Origin: JAXIHJ01 sp034189755
GTDB lineage: Bacteria; Planctomycetota; Phycisphaerae; SM23-33
Reading direction: 5' to 3'
Length of the DNA stretch: 10,074 nucleotides
Assembly (NCBI GenBank): GCA_034189755.1
Contig: JAXIHJ010000034.1
Span: 1-10,074, forward strand
Notes under the pieces: generated by a model
Seen by the model: only the letters and a program-made list of their open reading frames with translations
Databases searched by the model: none
What the model was told of the DNA's origin: nothing
In this document: positions 6,193 through 10,074 of the stretch, piece by piece
How the letters are laid out: the number at the start of each line of letters is the position of its first letter
Position numbering within the stretch: position 1 is the first letter of the stretch
Made by a program: the position numbers and the translations under genes

Positions 6193-7419
6193 TCAGAATT
6201 CCAGCGGCAGTTGGGCCGGTTTTCCGGTCTTGATAGCCTGTCGGGCAAGACGATAGGCTTCACCGTACTGCCTGGCCACCACGGTCCAGGAGATGACCTC
6301 GTCGAGGTATCGCTTGAGGTTTTCGCCCATGCGCATGCGTGCGGCTTCGTTGCAGGCCAGCTCGATAACGTGATGCTTGAGCATATCCCTGGTGGTGAAC
6401 AGCGCCCCGCCGCCGCTTTCCAGCGTTTGGGCGGTCAGGCCTTCCATCGGCGCGGTGGTGATGTAGGGCTTGTTCATCGCGATGATCCTCGCCAGCGTGC
6501 CCGACTGCGTCTCGTCCGTGCTGGGCAGAACGATGAAGTCGCAAACAGCCATCATCTTGTAGTAAATGTCGCCGCGCGGGACAAATTCGTAGTAGTGGGC
6601 CAGGCCTTTCTTCTCCAGCAGCTCCACTTCATTTTTGTACTTGTCATAGTCGGCTTTGTGGTTCGGGTCGCGCCAAGTTCCGGCGGCCAGCAGGTCCCAA
6701 TCTTCGCCGGTGCGCTGCTTGATGGTGTCGGCGATTTCCTCCCACATGCTGGTCAGGATGTCCCATCGCTTGTTGGACTGTATCCAGCCGATCAGGCCGA
6801 CGAGGTGTGCGGAAAGATAGGGAAACTTGTCCAGCGAAAGTTCATTGCGGAGTTTGACCACTTCTTCCAGAGAGTACCTTCGGTCCGGCCTGGCGCCGTG
6901 CGGAATGACCATGATGTTTCTCGGCGTCGGCCAGCCTTTACCTGAGAAGTTCCAGTCCAGGCGCCACTTCTGGTAGTGGCACTTGAATATCACCACATTA
7001 GCCCGGCGGCACATCTTAAAGATGAAATCGGCCTCGAACTCAGTCAGCCGTCCGTGCACCGTGTGTGGCTCGATGACTGTCGGAACGTCATCTATCGCAT
7101 CAAGCAGCGCGAGGAAACCTTCATTCCCGTCGCCGCGGCCGCGATCGTCGTGGTACTCATACAGGCCATACTCGTGTTCAAGGTGAACTGCATAAGGTTT
7201 AAGTTTATGAACCTGCTCGGCTACGGGTCGCCACCAGTCGCGGTGGGAAAGGTCCATCAATGGAAACACGCCGTCCCCGGCGCCGTCGGTATGGCTGATG
7301 ACAAGGACGTCGCGGTTGGGGTTTTGCTTTTGGATGAATTCGCGTGCTTCTTCACAAAAGGTGCCGATTCCACACAACCTCGGCGGATAGCTACTTATCA
7401 TTACTATTGGGGCGGGCAT
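6193..7419 (-). CDS. Family-4-like (GT-B) glycosyltransferase, smaller paralogue
   Basis: A probable cytoplasmic, nucleotide-sugar-dependent retaining glycosyltransferase of 408 residues. No signal peptide is seen. Features: the N-terminal glycine-rich acceptor-side loop YPPRLCGIGTF (11-21), LEHEYGLY (80-87), the inter-domain IPHG (172-175), a donor-domain strand-loop GWIQSNKRWD (211-220) with K217 where GT4 enzymes bind donor phosphates, and DETQSGTLARIIAMNKPYI (302-320). This last motif corresponds to the GT4 E-x7-E region, but the second Glu is replaced. These motifs match the N-terminal half of the neighbouring upstream gene, so the two are paralogues. The start at 7419 lies 29 bp inside that gene's end, with AAGGTG 7 nt upstream (7427-7432), implying co-translation. 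Donor and acceptor cannot be named from sequence; the product could be a storage, surface or exported glycan. Confidence 0.87.
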   Translation of the reverse strand: MPAPIVMISSYPPRLCGIGTFCEEAREFIQKQNPNRDVLVISHTDGAGDGVFPLMDLSHRDWWRPVAEQVHKLKPYAVHLEHEYGLYEYHDDRGRGDGNEGFLALLDAIDDVPTVIEPHTVHGRLTEFEADFIFKMCRRANVVIFKCHYQKWRLDWNFSGKGWPTPRNIMVIPHGARPDRRYSLEEVVKLRNELSLDKFPYLSAHLVGLIGWIQSNKRWDILTSMWEEIADTIKQRTGEDWDLLAAGTWRDPNHKADYDKYKNEVELLEKKGLAHYYEFVPRGDIYYKMMAVCDFIVLPSTDETQSGTLARIIAMNKPYITTAPMEGLTAQTLESGGGALFTTRDMLKHHVIELACNEAARMRMGENLKRYLDEVISWTVVARQYGEAYRLARQAIKTGKPAQLPLEF

Positions 7420-9787
7420 TTTCCTTCACCTTGGCTTTAACAACAGGCCCGCTGGAGCCGATGGGCTTGTGAACCGGGCGCTGCTCCATTTCTTTATCGG
7501 CCGGAACGCCGCCCAACGTTTGCTCCATTTGCACATCGTGCATCAAAAGCAGGCTCATCAGCCAGGCGAGGGTGCTTTCCGCCCCCTGGTTCTCGTTGAC
7601 GCGATCGGAGTGCAGTCCGTCTCGGCAGCCTCCCGTTGTGAAGTCGTAGATTGGGGTTCTCAAGTCGTTATCACCCAGGAACCAGTTAAAGGCCTTGCGG
7701 GCCTCGTTAAGCCATTTCCTTTCCCTGGTTACGTGATAGGCTTCGATGCAGGCGTCCACCAGCGCGTGAGCCTCGATCGGCTGCTGGTCAAACTGCGCCG
7801 CTTGCTGCCCCCGAACGTACCAGCCGTTCGATCCAATGATAGAGAGCATGCCGCTGTCGTTGGTTTGTATCCGCAAGAGCCATTCCAGCGATTTCTTGCC
7901 GATGTCGATGATATCGCCCCGCTGCATCCACTTGCCGCTCATCAACAGGGCATGAGGCAGCTTGGCGTTGGCGTAGGTTACCTCGTCCTCCAGCCAGGGC
8001 CAGTCGTCGGCCATGTTCGCAGCGAAGCGTTCCACCAGGCGCTCGGTGAGCAGCGCCCGCAGCCGACGAACCTCCGAATCCCCGCCGAAACGCCTCAGGT
8101 AGGCATGCAGCCCGACAATAATAAACGCCCATGACCGCGGCGAAGAAAATCTTTCCACCGCCGGCAGGCCCCGAATGAACAGTTTCGTCGCAAGGGCGAT
8201 CATCGACTCATGCGGACAAAGCGCTACGGCCATGCCAAGCCCCCAAAGCGCCCGGGCGTGACTGTCCTCACTGTCGCCCTTCTCAGCCCAGGTCCGGTCG
8301 TAGTCCAGGAAGTTATGGAAGCGGCCCGTCTTGGTGTTCATCGCGTGGGCGATGTACGAAAGGTACTTCTGCATCAGCGGAATCGCTTCCGGGTTGCGCG
8401 TCTGATCCCAGTGCATCACGGCCACAATAAGCGCCCTGGCGTTGTCATCGGTGCAATAGCCGTGCGAGCGGTTGGGCGTGGCGTAAAGGCAATGCTGAAG
8501 GATGCCGGTATCGTCGGTCAGCAGACGGAGGTGACGCAGGTCCACCTCCGGCAGTTCCTCGATCTTCTGCGATTTCTTTCGGGAATCCGCAGCCACAACG
8601 GGATGGCGCCTTGCCACCCAGGCGTCGCAGGCCTCGGAAAAAAGCTCCAGATAGGAACGCGCGACCCGTTTCCAGGTCATTTTCCGGCAAAAGTTGTACG
8701 CCCGCTTCCGCATGGCGTGGCGACTGACCTCGTCGTCCAACAGGTCGATCACCTGCTCGGCGATGGCGTCCGAGTTACGAAACGGCACCAGCCGGCCTCG
8801 ATCTTCGGCGAGCATTTCCTGAGCATACCAGTACGGCGTGGAGACCACCGCCTTGCCGGCCCCCAATGCGTAAGCCAGCGTGCCGGAGGTAATCTGCGCC
8901 TCGCTGAGGTACGGGGTAACGTAGATATCGGCTGCGCCGAGAAACTCGCCCAGCTCGCTGAGTTCCACAAAACGGTTCTGGAAGATTACATGGTCGTCCA
9001 GGTTCAGCTCATGCACCCGGCGATAGAGGCTGTTGCGATATTCTTCACCGCTGGAGCGCTTAACGTGCGGGTGCGTGGCGCCCAGGACAATGTACACCAA
9101 ATCCGGATGCTTCTTCAAAATGGCCGGCAAGGCCTCAATGACATACTCGATTCCCTTGCCCGGCGACAGCAGGCCGAACGTCAGCATGACCTTCCGGCCT
9201 TCCACGCCGAACTTGTCCTTGTAGAAATTCGGATCGACAAACGGAACGTCGAGGATGCCGTGTGGAATCGTCCTTATCTTCTCCCGGGGAATCTCGTACA
9301 CGTCGTGAAGAATATCGTGCGCCAAGTCGCTCATTGTGACCAAGCGGTCGGCCATGCGTGCGATTTCCCTAAGAACGATCGATTGTTGATCGTTCGGCTC
9401 CTTCAAGATGGTGTGGAGTGTAACGACGACCGGCCGGCGAAGGCGCCTCAGCAGCGCCAGTACGTGCGAGCCGGATGTCCCGCCGAATATACCATACTCG
9501 TGCTGCAAGCATACCGCCGAGACCTGATTAAAATTGAGGAACTCCGCCGCCAGCCGATAGTCAGCCTGCACCGCCTGGCGAACCTCAAAGCGGACACGCT
9601 CGGAATACGGATAGCCTTCCGGCACGTCATTTATCGCAACAACAAACAGCCCCGACTTACCTCCCTGCTCGGCGGCGACGGCCTCGGACAGATCATACGT
9701 AAACGTCGCTATGCCACAACGGCGAGGCAGATAGTCGCTCACAAACGCAACAGGCGATTTCCTTAATACCGCTTTTGCTCTTGCCAT
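7391..9787 (-). CDS. Family-4-like glycosyltransferase fused to a C-terminal alpha-helical (toroid-like) domain
   Basis: A 798-residue two-domain protein. Residues about 10-390 are a GT-B glycosyltransferase: PRRCGIATF (21-29), LQHEYGIFGG (94-103), IPHG (174-177), FGLLSPGKGIEYV (204-216, with the phosphate-contacting K211) and SEAQITSGTLAYALGAGKAV (295-314). Residues about 415-755 are a separate helical domain marked by LTDDTGILQH (423-432), GYCTDDNARAL (443-453), DSHARALWGLG (508-518), FDQQPIEAHALVDA (666-679) and NENQGAESTLAWL (731-743). Its helix spacing suggests an (alpha/alpha)6 toroid like those of some glycosidases and epimerases; that fold is my inference. The last 40 residues are a polar, Lys/Pro-rich tail. 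I chose the ATG at 9787 because GAGGTG sits 9 nt upstream and the promoter would start transcription near 9826. An in-frame ATG at 9820 (809 residues) would leave almost no leader. Precise substrate unknown. Confidence 0.88.
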   Translation of the reverse strand: MARAKAVLRKSPVAFVSDYLPRRCGIATFTYDLSEAVAAEQGGKSGLFVVAINDVPEGYPYSERVRFEVRQAVQADYRLAAEFLNFNQVSAVCLQHEYGIFGGTSGSHVLALLRRLRRPVVVTLHTILKEPNDQQSIVLREIARMADRLVTMSDLAHDILHDVYEIPREKIRTIPHGILDVPFVDPNFYKDKFGVEGRKVMLTFGLLSPGKGIEYVIEALPAILKKHPDLVYIVLGATHPHVKRSSGEEYRNSLYRRVHELNLDDHVIFQNRFVELSELGEFLGAADIYVTPYLSEAQITSGTLAYALGAGKAVVSTPYWYAQEMLAEDRGRLVPFRNSDAIAEQVIDLLDDEVSRHAMRKRAYNFCRKMTWKRVARSYLELFSEACDAWVARRHPVVAADSRKKSQKIEELPEVDLRHLRLLTDDTGILQHCLYATPNRSHGYCTDDNARALIVAVMHWDQTRNPEAIPLMQKYLSYIAHAMNTKTGRFHNFLDYDRTWAEKGDSEDSHARALWGLGMAVALCPHESMIALATKLFIRGLPAVERFSSPRSWAFIIVGLHAYLRRFGGDSEVRRLRALLTERLVERFAANMADDWPWLEDEVTYANAKLPHALLMSGKWMQRGDIIDIGKKSLEWLLRIQTNDSGMLSIIGSNGWYVRGQQAAQFDQQPIEAHALVDACIEAYHVTRERKWLNEARKAFNWFLGDNDLRTPIYDFTTGGCRDGLHSDRVNENQGAESTLAWLMSLLLMHDVQMEQTLGGVPADKEMEQRPVHKPIGSSGPVVKAKVKENARPNSNDK
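7427..7432 (-). promoter_or_regulatory. Ribosome binding site of the second glycosyltransferase (AAGGTG)
   Basis: On the minus strand AAGGTG ends 7 nt before the ATG at 7419. It lies inside the last codons of the upstream glycosyltransferase gene, so the site supports translation of the overlapping reading frame from a shared mRNA. Confidence 0.6.
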
Positions 9788-9796
9788 GGCTCTTTT

Positions 9797-9802
9797 CACC
9801 TC
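9797..9802 (-). promoter_or_regulatory. Ribosome binding site of the large glycosyltransferase (GAGGTG)
   Basis: On the minus strand GAGGTG lies 9 nt upstream of the ATG at 9787. No comparable site precedes the alternative ATG at 9820. This decides the start. The site is the right half of a short palindrome, CACCT-C-AGGTG on the plus strand (9797-9807). Confidence 0.65.
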
Positions 9803-9832
9803 AGGTGGACTAACTAACATCCACGTCGACTC

Positions 9833-9861
9833 ATTTTAAGAAAAATTAGGCCGTCTCTCAA
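9833..9861 (-). promoter_or_regulatory. Near-consensus sigma70 promoter for the glycosyltransferase operon
   Basis: On the minus strand TTGAGA (9861-9856) and TAAAAT (9838-9833) are separated by exactly 17 bp, each box with a single mismatch to consensus. The predicted transcription start near 9826 gives a leader of about 38 nt to the ATG at 9787, including its GAGGTG. This is the best promoter match in the window. Confidence 0.65.
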
Positions 9862-9910
9862 GAAAAGTCGCGGCTGCCGCCCCTGGCCAAGTGGTATTTC
9901 GACGAGCATC

Positions 9911-9939
9911 TTGACCACCGCAGTCAGGAAAGATAGAGT
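9911..9939 (+). promoter_or_regulatory. Putative promoter for the tRNA gene
   Basis: TTGACC (9911-9916) and TAGAGT (9934-9939) are 17 bp apart, matching consensus at 5 and 4 of 6 positions. Transcription would begin near 9946, about 46 nt before the mature tRNA, leaving a 5' leader for RNase P to remove. It is divergent from the glycosyltransferase promoter. The -10 is only a fair match. Confidence 0.4.
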
Positions 9940-9991
9940 TATTCCCGTTATCCGGCCTGGGGCGGACAGCTTGGTACCGCCAAACACAGGC

Positions 9992-10064
9992 GGGCCCTTA
10001 GCTCAGCGGTTAGAGCAGTGGACTCATAATCCATTGGTCGTAGGTTCGAATCCTACAGGGCCCA
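9992..10064 (+). tRNA. tRNA with anticodon CAT, probably tRNA-Ile2 (lysidine type)
   Basis: A 73-nt cloverleaf is complete: acceptor stem GGGCCCT (9992-9998) with AGGGCCC (10057-10063), D stem GCTC/GAGC, anticodon stem GTGGA/TCCAT around the loop CTCATAA (CAT at 10025-10027), T arm GTAGG-TTCGAAT-CCTAC, and discriminator A73 at 10064. CCA is not encoded. CAT anticodons belong to initiator Met, elongator Met or Ile2. The 1-72 pair G-C rules against a typical bacterial initiator. The C4-G69 and C5-G68 pairs are those reported as recognised by the lysidine synthetase TilS in E. coli, and the overall sequence resembles E. coli ileX, so I favour tRNA-Ile2 reading AUA. An elongator tRNA-Met is the alternative. 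Confidence 0.93.
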
Positions 10065-10074
10065 GTCTTCGTTC

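Noticed and set aside
6184..6945. A 253-codon plus-strand open frame opposite the smaller glycosyltransferase
   Set aside because: It covers conserved glycosyltransferase motifs on the minus strand and shows no protein family features of its own.
8210..9766. A 518-codon open frame on the plus strand opposite the large glycosyltransferase
   Set aside because: The minus-strand frame has clear glycosyltransferase motifs throughout, whereas the plus-strand translation shows no recognisable domain and is rich in Arg, His, Gln and Val as expected for the complement of a GC-rich gene.
9797..9807. CACCT-C-AGGTG palindrome as an operator or thermosensor hairpin over the ribosome binding site
   Set aside because: Arms are 5 bp with a single-base centre, giving at best a 4-bp stem with a 3-nt loop; too short to claim regulation.
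9961..9981. GGCGG...CCGCC inverted pair ahead of the tRNA as a riboswitch or attenuator
   Set aside because: A lone 5-bp stem with an 11-nt loop is expected by chance in GC-rich DNA, and no T-box or other riboswitch motif is present.

Overview
This 10,074-base window is GC-rich bacterial chromosome that looks like ordinary housekeeping DNA. No phage, transposon, CRISPR array or defence island is visible. Gene content (a Sua5-YwlE-like fusion, tandem family-4-like glycosyltransferases with a C-terminal extra domain, a TrkH with an N-terminal membrane extension) together with a 7-bp intergenic tandem repeat suggests an uncultured planctomycete, perhaps Phycisphaerae. That placement is an impression from protein style, not a demonstrated result.

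Layout: (1) 1-1299 (+), the C-terminal two-thirds of the RecG helicase, cut by the window edge. (2) 1300-1427, a short intergenic region with six consecutive 7-bp repeats directly after the recG stop, then a sigma70-type promoter for the next gene. (3) 1428-4456 (+), hisI (histidine biosynthesis), followed 28 bp later by a K+ uptake pair: a TrkH/KtrB-type membrane subunit with about four extra N-terminal membrane segments, then a single-RCK KtrA-type regulator 4 nt downstream. (4) 4466-6066 (-), a two-gene operon converging on the K+ genes: a fused Sua5/YrdC-YwlE-like protein, then rpiB, joined by an ATGA start/stop overlap. The same three activities occur in the Bacillus subtilis ywlC-ywlE-ywlF cluster. 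(5) 6193-9787 (-), a two-gene glycosyltransferase operon. The first protein is a family-4-like glycosyltransferase fused to a large, probably alpha-helical, C-terminal domain. The second is a smaller paralogue whose start overlaps the first gene's end by 29 bp. (6) 9788-9991, a divergent intergenic region with a near-consensus promoter for the glycosyltransferases and a plausible one for the tRNA. (7) 9992-10064 (+), a tRNA with anticodon CAT whose acceptor stem fits tRNA-Ile2 (lysidine-modified) better than tRNA-Met.

Functionally these are separate modules: DNA repair, histidine synthesis plus potassium homeostasis, tRNA t6A modification coupled with probable protein-arginine dephosphorylation and pentose phosphate metabolism, glycan synthesis, and a decoding tRNA. 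The points most worth a second look are the Sua5-arginine-phosphatase fusion, the glycosyltransferase with its C-terminal domain, the extended TrkH and the heptamer repeat. I found no clear evidence of a wholly new system.
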